Positions 1-6,908 of a DNA stretch of 10,239 nucleotides are shown one piece after another. The stretch is from assembly GCA_030705665.1 (NCBI GenBank), contig JAUZQA010000098.1, positions 1-10,239 of the forward strand, in the 5' to 3' direction. The stretch is from Bacillota bacterium (GTDB taxonomy: Bacteria; Bacillota; Bacilli; Bacillales_B; DSM-18226). How positions within the stretch are numbered: position 1 is the first letter of the stretch; each line of letters starts with the position of its first letter. Made by a program: the position numbers and the translations under genes. Below the pieces are notes generated by a model. That model was not told where the DNA came from and did not search any database. It was given only the letters and a program-made list of their open reading frames with translations.

Positions 1-666
1 ACTAGCACCTGGGTCCTTCCCAATCCAATCTGCAAACGATGCACCTAATGGGCGGGTAAAAATATAGGCAGCCCAAAACATTGCAATTTCATTTGCGCCT
101 AACAACCAAAAACATAATCCAGGAATCGCAAACAAAATTGCGAACATGATCCCCGAGGCTAGAAAGCCCATATGAAATGTTTCAGCTGTCAAATCTCCTG
201 CAGCTGTACCCATCGCGAATGTTGCGAGTACAGCTGCCCAATAAAACAGTTCACGACGTCTTGTATAAATGCTGTGAATGGACAAGGTGTTTTCTTTTTT
301 GAACCACAACAGAAAAATAATGATTAAAGCAAGGAAAAAAACGACTGCTGATAACCAATATGGAATAAGGAGCACAATATGTGCAACATCCGCGGCCATT
401 GTTCCAAAAATACTTACCATACAGATCGTAAACCAATAAACCCACGGTATATAATTTTTAACTTTAAATTGCATGATTAATGCTGCAATAAATCCTAACG
501 TGCCTAAGATAACAGCAAGATATTGATTAATATGAAAGACGAGATAGTCTGATGTGGCTTCCCCCATTGCTGTTGATAATAGCTTTATTATCCAGAAATA
601 AATTGTAATTTCGGGGACTTTTGTGAGTAATTGTTTTGTGTTTCCCGGGTATATACTTTTATGCAT
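1..666 (-). CDS. DUF347 (COG4705-type) multi-pass membrane protein, C-terminus beyond window
   Basis: The reading frame opens at ATG 666, preceded by AGAGGAG (about 677-683), and stays open for 222 codons to the window edge, so the C-terminus is missing. The protein is hydrophobic. It has four degenerate repeats of the pattern aromatic-Trp, about ten hydrophobic residues, then a Gly/Thr-rich stretch ending in Asp: VPEITIYFW...GEATSD, VYWF...GTMAAD, ELFYW...GTAAGD and MFWAAY...GASFAD. This is the DUF347 repeat of COG4705 membrane proteins, whose function is unknown. It aligns along its whole visible length with the protein at 5322-6524, for example KVPE(I/V)TIYFW, TLSIHSI(Y/F)TR and TRPLGAS, so the two are paralogues. 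It lies 74 nt downstream of the glycosyltransferase gene, with no clear terminator between them, and could be the fifth gene of the kinase operon. Family assignment is firm; function is unknown. Confidence 0.85.
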   Translation of the reverse strand, partial: MHKSIYPGNTKQLLTKVPEITIYFWIIKLLSTAMGEATSDYLVFHINQYLAVILGTLGFIAALIMQFKVKNYIPWVYWFTICMVSIFGTMAADVAHIVLLIPYWLSAVVFFLALIIIFLLWFKKENTLSIHSIYTRRRELFYWAAVLATFAMGTAAGDLTAETFHMGFLASGIMFAILFAIPGLCFWLLGANEIAMFWAAYIFTRPLGASFADWIGKDPGAS

Positions 667-740
667 ATCTAAATAACTCCTCTAGGTTGAAAATTAAATT
701 TCATTTTTTCCTTCGTCAATTTGACTTTGGAGAATACTCC

Positions 741-2189
741 TTAGCTATATTTATAAACCATGTACCCCCATTGATTAGAGGCGATAACCTTCAATCGATA
801 AGATTTTATTAAAGAGACATAATTCCCCTCTTTCGGTATTAAAAGAAGTGCTTTTTCTTTCCTTAGAAATTCTTTAAAACTTCCATTTTCAACTTTTAAA
901 TTATCTGCCAGCTCTGCTGTCAAAACCTCGCTTTGCAGCCAAGATATTTTACCGATAGGCTGGTATATATAAAGAGGGTCACCCTTCGTTTGAGCGTCAT
1001 TCTTTATTTTTTCAATCAAACTCTGTTTTTGATTAACAGGTGGGGACTTAATATAATTATCAATTTGCGTTTCGTAATAAGCAGCAACAGACAAAATGGA
1101 AACAGAAAGAATCACCTTTATAAACAACTTTCTCTTTTGAAGCAACTGACTTGCAACTGTACCAATGATGATAGAGAGTGCAGGATAAATCGGGAGAATA
1201 TACCATCTGACCTTTGTTTTCGCTATGGTAAACAAAATGAATGGAACGAGAAACCATAAAGTAATACCAAGCCAAAAGTCTTTTTTTTCCGCCTTGATTC
1301 TCTTAAAAGATATACCTTTATTTAGAAGCAACAGAATAATGAAAGCAATTCCCCATAAGAGTGAAAATCGAGACAAAATATTAAAGTAATAAAATATTCC
1401 TCCAGTATGATTCTCAATACTCGAAGTTGATCTGTGAAGCAAATCATAATATATCATGTTCTTAAAAAAAAGAGTACCATCATATTGATATCGGACTGTC
1501 CCCCAGATAACAATAGGTGCAATCATGGACATACACAGAGCTATCCAATTTTTGAAAGTAAGAGTTTTGTACCTTTTGGTAAAAAAAAGAAAAAGCCCCA
1601 TAATGACGACAATGTTTCCTGCATGCCAACTTTTCGTTAAAAAAGCAAGAGAAAACGCAAGTCCGGAAGCATATAGCCATTTAAGATTTTTTTCTGCTAG
1701 TAATAGAGAAAGTATTGCGATTGTAAAGAGTAAGACAAATAGAGAATCTGCATCACCCGTTCTTGAGGAGTGATTGATTATATATTGCGTACATGTAGCT
1801 AGGACTAATGTTGAAATAATTGAAGCTAATTTCCCCTGTTTTTTGTATAAAAAAACAGCCACTATTATTATTGTTCCCATTGAAAAAATAGCTGAGCAAA
1901 TCCTCAAACCAAGCTCATTAAAACCTGCAATTTTGTAACCCAAGATGATTGTCCAAAAACTAAGCGGAGGCTTTAGATTCCAATAATCAAAATTCCCCCT
2001 GTATTTATTAACAATAAAATTTCCACTTTTCATCATCTCGAATGCACTAACACCATGCCTTGCTTCATCCCAACTATAAATTGGAAAGTTTCCCAATCGA
2101 TAAAAAACATTAAATGCTGCCATAGCTAGTAAAAACAGCATAGAAATGATAAAAAATAAAGTAGATTTTTTATATTTAAAACGTTCCAT
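741..2189 (-). CDS. ArnT-like GT39/GT83 family membrane glycosyltransferase
   Basis: The 482-aa protein is polytopic: a first transmembrane segment at about residues 11-30, a loop with the family signature, then many hydrophobic segments to about residue 370 and a soluble C-terminal part. The first loop has YSWDEARHG (Asp41-Glu42), followed by EMMKSGNF and NLKPPLSFW (KPPL 73-76). This matches the DE-R-EM-G-KPP pattern of ArnT and related GT-C transferases. By family knowledge, these take a sugar from a polyprenyl-phosphate carrier on the outer membrane face and attach it to a lipid, polymer or protein. Asp41 is the likely catalytic or metal-linked acid. The acceptor and sugar cannot be read from the sequence, and no carrier-loading glycosyltransferase lies in the window. 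The ribosome binding site AGGGAAGG (2203-2210) is about 13 nt from the ATG, a little far. It sits between the 190-aa gene (102 nt upstream) and the DUF347 gene. Confidence 0.85.
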   Translation of the reverse strand: MERFKYKKSTLFFIISMLFLLAMAAFNVFYRLGNFPIYSWDEARHGVSAFEMMKSGNFIVNKYRGNFDYWNLKPPLSFWTIILGYKIAGFNELGLRICSAIFSMGTIIIVAVFLYKKQGKLASIISTLVLATCTQYIINHSSRTGDADSLFVLLFTIAILSLLLAEKNLKWLYASGLAFSLAFLTKSWHAGNIVVIMGLFLFFTKRYKTLTFKNWIALCMSMIAPIVIWGTVRYQYDGTLFFKNMIYYDLLHRSTSSIENHTGGIFYYFNILSRFSLLWGIAFIILLLLNKGISFKRIKAEKKDFWLGITLWFLVPFILFTIAKTKVRWYILPIYPALSIIIGTVASQLLQKRKLFIKVILSVSILSVAAYYETQIDNYIKSPPVNQKQSLIEKIKNDAQTKGDPLYIYQPIGKISWLQSEVLTAELADNLKVENGSFKEFLRKEKALLLIPKEGNYVSLIKSYRLKVIASNQWGYMVYKYS

Positions 2190-2216
2190 TGATTTGTGCC
2201 AGCCTTCCCTAAGATT

Positions 2217-2258
2217 CTACTTTATTAATCTCCTTTTATTAAAATAATTTTTTCCCAT
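2217..2258 (-). CDS. possible 13-residue leader peptide before the glycosyltransferase gene
   Basis: A short ORF, MGKNYFNKRRLIK, starts at ATG 2258 and ends at TAG 2217-2219. A good ribosome binding site (AAGAGGA, about 2267-2273) lies 8 nt or less upstream. It sits in the 102-nt gap between the 190-aa gene and the glycosyltransferase and is strongly basic. It may be a translated leader, a coupling ORF or chance; only its position and ribosome binding site support it. Confidence 0.2.
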   Translation of the reverse strand: MGKNYFNKRRLIK

Positions 2259-2291
2259 ATTCGATCCTCTTTTCTTTGAACCACATCTAGT

Positions 2292-2864
2292 TTATTTTGC
2301 AAAAACAGGTGTTGTAGGGCGCTTTGAGTTGTTTATCGTTTCTTCCAAGAAATAGAGAACTTCTTCCATGATATAAAGATCGAAGTGGTTGAGAAGTTGC
2401 CCTTTTTTTAATTTTTCTGTTAGCTCTAGTATAAACTCACGGTTTTCCTCATCATTTATCTCATTCTCATGTAAACTTGTTAAAAAAGTAATAAGAATGG
2501 ATATTTGTTTTGACTTCAACTCATTATTAAGAGAGCACTCTCTATCCGAATTAGGAACAAAATCACTGGAAGAAGATGAAATAAGGTTGAATTCATCTAA
2601 ACCCTCAACTTCACTATCAGTTGTTAACAAGATACCAGAGGTTCCCGTGAGTATAGTAAACTTCCCTGTTATTTCAGATTCATTTTCAGTTATGATCCGG
2701 ACTCGCTCTTTAAAAAATCCAAATGTATTTATAAAGTTAACCACTGTTGGATGGACTTCCAGTTCAACCTCAATGGACATCTTGTTTCCAAAATCTAACC
2801 TTCGAACTGTTCCATTTTTTATAGGGACATCGATATCTCTAATTAAAATTTTATTAATCCTCAT
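2292..2864 (-). CDS. unrecognised 190-aa acidic soluble protein in the two-component operon
   Basis: I do not recognise this family. The ATG at 2864 has a very good ribosome binding site, GGGGGAG (2870-2876), 5 nt away, so the gene is real and the start is secure. The protein has no signal peptide or membrane segment. Residues 1-90 look beta-rich, alternating charged and hydrophobic residues around KMSIEVELEVHP and RVRIITE. Residues 93-112 are a Ser/acidic linker containing SSSSSDFVPNSD. Residues 115-178 look helical and acidic, with FILELTEKLKKG and IMEEVLYFLEE. The end is a basic tail, KRPTTPVFAK. It starts 59 nt after the response regulator gene and precedes the glycosyltransferase gene, so co-transcription is likely. 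It could be a cytoplasmic modulator of the sensor pathway or of the transferase, but nothing in the sequence proves this. The opposite-strand ORF here lacks a ribosome binding site. Confidence 0.75.
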   Translation of the reverse strand: MRINKILIRDIDVPIKNGTVRRLDFGNKMSIEVELEVHPTVVNFINTFGFFKERVRIITENESEITGKFTILTGTSGILLTTDSEVEGLDEFNLISSSSSDFVPNSDRECSLNNELKSKQISILITFLTSLHENEINDEENREFILELTEKLKKGQLLNHFDLYIMEEVLYFLEETINNSKRPTTPVFAK

Positions 2865-2923
2865 ATGAACTCCCCCACATATTCATATTCATGTTTTCTA
2901 TCGTCTTGAAACATTAGCTATCC

Positions 2924-3613
2924 CTACTCTTTAAACCTGTAGCCTGCTCCCCAAACAGTTTCAATATATTGAGGATCTGAAGAATCAGTTTCGATTTTCT
3001 CACGAATTTTACGGATATGAACAGTAACGGTGGAAATATCCCCCAATGAATCAATTCCCCATATTTTTTCAAATAATTGCTCTTTACTAAAAACATGATT
3101 TGGATGGAGAGCCAAAAATGTTAAAATATCAAACTCCTTTGCCGTAAGGACAACTTCAATGTTGTTAACAAATACCTTTCTTGAACCTTGGTCGATTCTT
3201 AGTCCACGAATCATAATCTCTTCATTCCCAATTTCCTTAGCTATGAGCCGATCATATCGTGAAAGATGCGCCTTTACTCTTGCAACAAGCTCGGAAGGAC
3301 TAAATGGTTTTACTACATAATCATCAGCACCTAATCCTAAACCTCGAATTTTATCAATATCCTCTTTTCTGGCAGAAACCATCAGAATAGGAATATCTTT
3401 CTTAGTTCTTATTTCCCTGCAGATTTGAAACCCATCTGCACCAGGAAGCATAAGGTCAAGTATCACTAAGTCTATTTTTTCGTTGAACAAAGCTTTGTTC
3501 AATCCATCCTGTCCAGTAAATGCAATATCAACAGAAAACCCATCGATTTCTAAATAGTCTCTTTCTAACTCTGCAATACTTTTGTCATCTTCGATAATTA
3601 GTATGGTTTTCAT
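2924..3613 (-). CDS. OmpR/PhoB-family response regulator
   Basis: The 229-aa protein has the usual two-domain layout. The receiver domain (residues 1-115) has the acidic pair Asp9-Asp10, the phosphoacceptor Asp53 in LVILDLMLPG, Ser80 in MVSARKED, and Lys102 in DDYVVKPF. The winged-helix effector domain (about 130-229) ends in the typical TVTVHIRKIREKIE recognition-helix region and VWGAGYRF wing. By family, it is phosphorylated by the partner kinase and binds direct repeats at target promoters. Its ATG lies 29 nt inside the 3' end of the kinase gene and its own ribosome binding site is weak, so translation is probably coupled. Tracts with an 11-bp repeat upstream of the kinase, the second DUF347 gene, the DedA gene and bcrC are its likely binding sites. 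The exact orthologue is not identifiable by eye. Confidence 0.95.
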   Translation of the reverse strand: MKTILIIEDDKSIAELERDYLEIDGFSVDIAFTGQDGLNKALFNEKIDLVILDLMLPGADGFQICREIRTKKDIPILMVSARKEDIDKIRGLGLGADDYVVKPFSPSELVARVKAHLSRYDRLIAKEIGNEEIMIRGLRIDQGSRKVFVNNIEVVLTAKEFDILTFLALHPNHVFSKEQLFEKIWGIDSLGDISTVTVHIRKIREKIETDSSDPQYIETVWGAGYRFKE

Positions 3614-5069
3614 TTATATCACCCGCTTTATCCAAAGTAAATAGAATCGTTGTGCCCTGTCCTTTCATACTTTCCGCCCATATATTACCTCGGTGCTCTT
3701 CAATAATTCTTTTTGCAATCGATAATCCAAGACCGCTTCCACCTTTATCAGTTCCTCTTGCCATGTCGGCACGATAAAAACGGTCAAAGATAAACGGTAA
3801 GTTTTCCTCTGCAATACCAGGTCCATTGTCTGCCATTTTAAAAAGGATTTTTGAATCCATAGTAGATAGGTGAAATGAAAGCTTTTTATTTTCTTTTTCA
3901 ATATATTTTAAAGAATTATTGACAATATTCATGATGACACGTTTTAAATGTTCACGGTCACCGTTTATTACGTATTTATTATTTTTTTCGATTGTTAATT
4001 CTACCTCTACCTTTTTTCCTTCTACATCTAATTGAAGTTCTTCCACAAAGTCTTGTAAATATTGGTCAAAAAGAATTTTTTCAAAATGAAATGGAAGACG
4101 GTGCAAGTCCAATTTTGAATATAAGAACAGCTCATCAATCATGTGATCCAAGTCGATGGACTTTGAATAAACTGTTTGCATATAACGATTTATTTTTTCC
4201 GGCGTGTTTGCAACCCCATCTCGAATTCCTTCAATATATCCTTTTATCGTAGTTATGGGCGTTTTTAGATCATGTGATATATTTGCAACAAGTTCTTTTC
4301 TGTTTTCTTCATAGACAGATTGTTGCTCAATAGATTCCTTTAATCTTATTCTCATTTCATCAAACCCTAGTGCCAATTGACCTAATTCGTCATTTGAGTG
4401 AGGCTTGATTGGGATATTGAGATTTCCTTCCTTTATTTCTTTAGCTGCCTTTTGTAATTCTTTAATGGGAACAATGATACTTTTCGATACATAGTAAGTA
4501 AGTATCCCATTAGTTATAACTAAAATTAAAATGAGACTTATAAATAATAGCGGGAAAAACGAGTGAACATATTTGGTAAGTTTACTGGCCTCAGTAATTA
4601 AGAAAATGCTTCCTTCTTCATGATTTGGAAATAAAAAATCAATTTTTTGTATAGATATAACTTGATTGTTTATTTCATCAACAGGATTTACATCACCAAA
4701 TACTCCAAATAGCGGAAGCTCATGTTTGTCTAATTTTTCAAGTGATGACGAATTGTATATAATGTTATTACCCTTTCTTATAATGACTCCAGCCTTATCT
4801 TCTTTCTTTACTTGATTACTTATCTTCTTTAAATAGACTAGATTAGAAAACTCCCCGGGGTTTTTCAATGTTTGAATACGTAAGTTTATAAATAACTTAT
4901 CACTTTTGGTTATTTCATGTTTATGTTCGGGCGGCAGGTAGATATTTTTTATTTCTTTAAGATCCCCTCTAAATAGCAGCGCTACTAGAAAGGCTGAACA
5001 AATAAGAAAAATAATAGGAACAAGAATCATGGTTAAATAAGAAATAACAAGTCTAAAACGAATTGACAT
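3585..5069 (-). CDS. membrane sensor histidine kinase (HAMP, HisKA, HATPase)
   Basis: The 494-aa protein has TM1 at about residues 6-33, an extracytoplasmic sensor region at about 34-168, TM2 at about 169-195 and a HAMP linker at about 196-248. The HisKA motif VANISHDLKTP carries the phosphorylated His266. The ATP-binding domain has an N box (NIVNNSLKY, 381-389), G1 (DNGPGI, 414-419), an F box (FIFDRFYRAD, 426-435) and G2 (GGSGLGLSIAK, 443-453). All catalytic motifs are intact. The 135-residue ectodomain matches nothing I recognise, and the signal is unknown. The kinase gene comes first, before the regulator, which is the less common order, and the two overlap by 29 nt. Just upstream are four 11-bp-spaced TTAA-like repeats, suggesting autoregulation, and a terminator that insulates it from the second DUF347 gene. 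The ribosome binding site (AAAGAGTGAG) is modest. Confidence 0.95.
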   Translation of the reverse strand: MSIRFRLVISYLTMILVPIIFLICSAFLVALLFRGDLKEIKNIYLPPEHKHEITKSDKLFINLRIQTLKNPGEFSNLVYLKKISNQVKKEDKAGVIIRKGNNIIYNSSSLEKLDKHELPLFGVFGDVNPVDEINNQVISIQKIDFLFPNHEEGSIFLITEASKLTKYVHSFFPLLFISLILILVITNGILTYYVSKSIIVPIKELQKAAKEIKEGNLNIPIKPHSNDELGQLALGFDEMRIRLKESIEQQSVYEENRKELVANISHDLKTPITTIKGYIEGIRDGVANTPEKINRYMQTVYSKSIDLDHMIDELFLYSKLDLHRLPFHFEKILFDQYLQDFVEELQLDVEGKKVEVELTIEKNNKYVINGDREHLKRVIMNIVNNSLKYIEKENKKLSFHLSTMDSKILFKMADNGPGIAEENLPFIFDRFYRADMARGTDKGGSGLGLSIAKRIIEEHRGNIWAESMKGQGTTILFTLDKAGDINENHTNYRR

Positions 5070-5191
5070 CTACTCACTCTTTCTTTATTTTAAATAATCA
5101 CCAAAAGTTAATATTCGCCCATATAAACAAAAAAAGATTGTATTTTGAATTCAATCAATATAATGCTATGAATTAGTTTAGACATGCCTAC

Positions 5192-5228
5192 TAAACATGA
5201 TATTAAAAAATCATTAAATATTTATTAA
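5192..5228 (-). promoter_or_regulatory. 11-bp direct-repeat array upstream of the kinase operon (putative response-regulator site)
   Basis: TTAA occurs at 5203-5206, 5214-5217 and 5225-5228, exactly 11 bp apart. A near match, TAAA (TTTA on the minus strand), falls at 5192-5195, again 11 bp away. The outermost repeat is part of TTAATTAA (5225-5232). Such phasing puts each half-site on one face of the helix, as for OmpR-family dimers. On the minus strand CATAGC (5165-5170) is a weak -10 candidate about 25 nt after the last repeat, but I cannot fix the promoter with confidence. Confidence 0.55.
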
Positions 5229-5247
5229 TTAACAAAATACCGAAGAA

Positions 5248-5278
5248 AAAAGACTAAAGCTGTTTACTAAAGTCTTTT
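5248..5278 (-). terminator. terminator of the second DUF347 gene
   Basis: An 8-bp stem, AAAAGACT (5248-5255) with AGTCTTTT (5271-5278), has a 15-nt loop. On the minus strand it runs straight into a six-T tract (5246-5251). It separates the DUF347 gene from the kinase promoter region. Confidence 0.6.
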
Positions 5279-5283
5279 AATTG

Positions 5284-5313
5284 AGCCCTCTTCCACTATG
5301 TGTGAAGAGGGCT
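5284..5313 (-). terminator. strong hairpin just after the second DUF347 gene
   Basis: A perfect 10-bp stem, AGCCCTCTTC (5284-5293) with GAAGAGGGCT (5304-5313), starts 9 nt after the stop codon. Its T tract is better on the plus strand (CTTTTAG) than on the minus. It may protect the 3' end or act together with the following hairpin as a tandem terminator. Confidence 0.6.
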
Positions 5314-5321
5314 TTTAGAAT

Positions 5322-6524
5322 TTATTTATTTGCACCATTTATAATATTGAGCGAATTGGTGAGTGCAGTTTTGGATTTGCTTTCATCAGGGCTTGATGAA
5401 CGTACTGCCGCTAATACAACGTCGATTGTGCCATCAATTTTCGTCCAAGTGGTTCCATCGATTTTTCTTAGTTTAGCTTCCGAAGTATCCCATTGATGTT
5501 CTAAATCATCCGCACTAGTTTTTGCCGAACTAAAGTTATTGGAATTAACATCAGATAGCATGTCATTTTCAATTTTAATAAAGCCTGCTAATTGTCCGCC
5601 TAGTGTAGCTTGTGAAGAAACATTTTGAGATACTATTTTATTGCTTCTCCACGCATAACCTCCAATACCAACAACTAAGAAAACACACAGCGCCACTATA
5701 GTTTGGTTCATAACATTTTTCTTGTTTCCATTTGTTTGTTCTGTATGTGCTGTTTCATTCTTTGCATTTATATCAATTTTTGAAACCGCAAGAAAAACAA
5801 TAATCGCTAAAATGGCTAACAAGAAAATGACACTAGTTACGGTTGTACCCAATCCTAACCCGCCATTAACCTTTGGTTGAGAAAGGAAATCTCCTAATGA
5901 TGCCCCAAGCGGACGAGTCAAAATATACGCAATCCAAAATGCTAGTACCCCATCAAGTTTTAATTTCCATGCGATGAATATACAAGCTATGATAATAATG
6001 ACTGTGATTCCTGTGTTAAGATAGCCAAGACCGAGCTGTTCAGAATATAAATCTCCTACTGCAGTTCCCAGTGCAAAAGTAAAAAGAATGGTAAGCCAAT
6101 AGAAAACTTCTCTTTTTCTTGTGAAAATCGAGTGAATCGATAGTGTTTTTTCACTAAGATACCAAAACAGAAAAGTTAAACCTAGCAGTACTGAGAAAAC
6201 GGCTGTGCTTAGTTCAAGAGGTACACCCATACCATCTGTTAAATTATCAGTTACCAAAGTTCCAAAAACGCTTATCAGTACAACCGTTGTCCAATAGATT
6301 TCTGGAACGTATTTCGTGGCTCTAAATTGAAAAAATAATACAATGAAAAAAGCAACTCCCATAATGATGGTAGTGTTAGTTAATCCAAATCCAAGGTTAA
6401 AATTCAAAAAATCCGCAAATGTTTCACCAACAGTGGTACATAAAATTTTGATGACCCAGAAATAAATAGTCACTTCTGGTACCTTGTTAAGTAATATTTT
6501 CAATTTATTTTGATCTGCTTGCAT
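5322..6524 (-). CDS. DUF347 (COG4705-type) membrane protein with extra C-terminal extracytoplasmic domain
   Basis: The 400-aa protein contains four DUF347-type repeats: residues 16-38 (VPEVTIYFW...GETFAD), 73-93 (VPEIYWTT...GTLVTD), 138-158 (EVFYW...GTAVGD) and 191-212 (AFWIAY...GASLGD). With the segments between them they make about eight membrane spans to residue 248. A charged linker (250-272, rich in Asn, Lys and Thr) then leads to another transmembrane segment (about 274-291) and a soluble 110-residue tail, predicted outside the cell. The tail contains WDTSEAKLRKIDGTTW and helical stretches; I do not recognise it. The family has no established function. The ATG at 6524 has AAAGGAAG 6 nt upstream. 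It is transcribed alone towards two hairpins. Four 11-bp-spaced TTAA repeats precede its promoter region, linking it to the two-component system next door. It is a paralogue of the protein at 1-666. Confidence 0.9.
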   Translation of the reverse strand: MQADQNKLKILLNKVPEVTIYFWVIKILCTTVGETFADFLNFNLGFGLTNTTIIMGVAFFIVLFFQFRATKYVPEIYWTTVVLISVFGTLVTDNLTDGMGVPLELSTAVFSVLLGLTFLFWYLSEKTLSIHSIFTRKREVFYWLTILFTFALGTAVGDLYSEQLGLGYLNTGITVIIIIACIFIAWKLKLDGVLAFWIAYILTRPLGASLGDFLSQPKVNGGLGLGTTVTSVIFLLAILAIIVFLAVSKIDINAKNETAHTEQTNGNKKNVMNQTIVALCVFLVVGIGGYAWRSNKIVSQNVSSQATLGGQLAGFIKIENDMLSDVNSNNFSSAKTSADDLEHQWDTSEAKLRKIDGTTWTKIDGTIDVVLAAVRSSSPDESKSKTALTNSLNIINGANK

Positions 6525-6601
6525 TCATAACTTCCTTTCAGTTTTACTTACGAAAATTAAATCAACAAATTCAACTATAATATAATGTTTATCTTTATTT
6601 A

Positions 6602-6638
6602 TTAAGAATTAATTAAATGTATCTTAAGTGTCTATTAA
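6602..6638 (-). promoter_or_regulatory. four-repeat 11-bp TTAA array upstream of the second DUF347 gene
   Basis: TTAA at 6602-6605, 6613-6616, 6624-6627 and 6635-6638 is a perfectly phased set of four, at 11-bp steps. As in the kinase array, one repeat is extended to TTAATTAA (6609-6616). On the minus strand TATAGT (6574-6579) begins 26 nt after the start of the last TTAA, close to the 27 nt seen at bcrC, and is the likely -10; TATATT (6579-6584) is an alternative. This looks like an activator site of OmpR type overlapping or abutting the -35 region. Confidence 0.6.
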
Positions 6639-6639
6639 G

Positions 6640-6783
6640 CACCATATTTTGTTATTGGTGGCTTTATTGTTGCATTTTGGTAGTAATAATATTTCAGTAA
6701 GTGAGCAAAATAAAAATTTAGTACTTACCCTAAAAATGAACTAACCATGATGCCCACTGTACCTAAAATTGGGGTTTTTCTTA
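6640..6783. other. unexplained part of the 340-nt divergent intergenic region
   Basis: This stretch lies between the repeat arrays of the minus-strand DUF347 gene and the plus-strand DedA gene. I see no ORF with a ribosome binding site, no stable hairpin with a T tract and no repeat here. It is slightly less AT-rich than its flanks. Confidence 0.4.
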
Positions 6784-6797
6784 TTAAGATTAATAAA

Positions 6798-6830
6798 TTA
6801 AGTAATTTTTAATAAAAACTAAGTTGCAAA
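6798..6830 (+). promoter_or_regulatory. short 11-bp repeat array upstream of the DedA gene
   Basis: TTAA at 6798-6801 and 6809-6812 is 11 bp apart, followed by a degenerate TAAGTTG around 6820. The stretch TTAAGTAATTTTTAAT (6798-6813) matches TTAAGGAATTTTTAAT upstream of bcrC at 15 of 16 positions. The distance to the proposed -10 differs from bcrC, so this is the weakest of the four arrays. Confidence 0.4.
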
Positions 6831-6859
6831 TTGCATTTATTATGGCAAACTGTTATATA
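6831..6859 (+). promoter_or_regulatory. sigma-A-like promoter of the DedA gene
   Basis: TTGCAT (6831-6836) and TATATA (6854-6859) are 17 nt apart. The predicted start near 6866 leaves a leader of about 43 nt before the GTG start and excludes the upstream TTG at 6864 as a start codon. Confidence 0.5.
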
Positions 6860-6908
6860 GTTATTGTCAAATATTCTTGCAAAAAAGTATTTTAAGGGAG
6901 AGTTTAAA

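Noticed and set aside
667..740. Terminator between the glycosyltransferase and the left-edge DUF347 gene
   Set aside because: Only 4-5 bp stems (GGAG/CTCC, GTCAA/TTGAC) without a T tract were found, so read-through is more likely.
2389..2868. 159-codon plus-strand ORF opposite the 190-aa gene
   Set aside because: It starts at TTG without a ribosome binding site, and its Ser/Phe-rich product is the complement of the minus-strand gene, which has a strong site and operon context.
6864..6908. Longer DedA protein starting at TTG 6864
   Set aside because: It has no ribosome binding site and coincides with the predicted transcription start. GTG 6909 has AAGGGAG at 8 nt and gives the normal DedA N-terminus.
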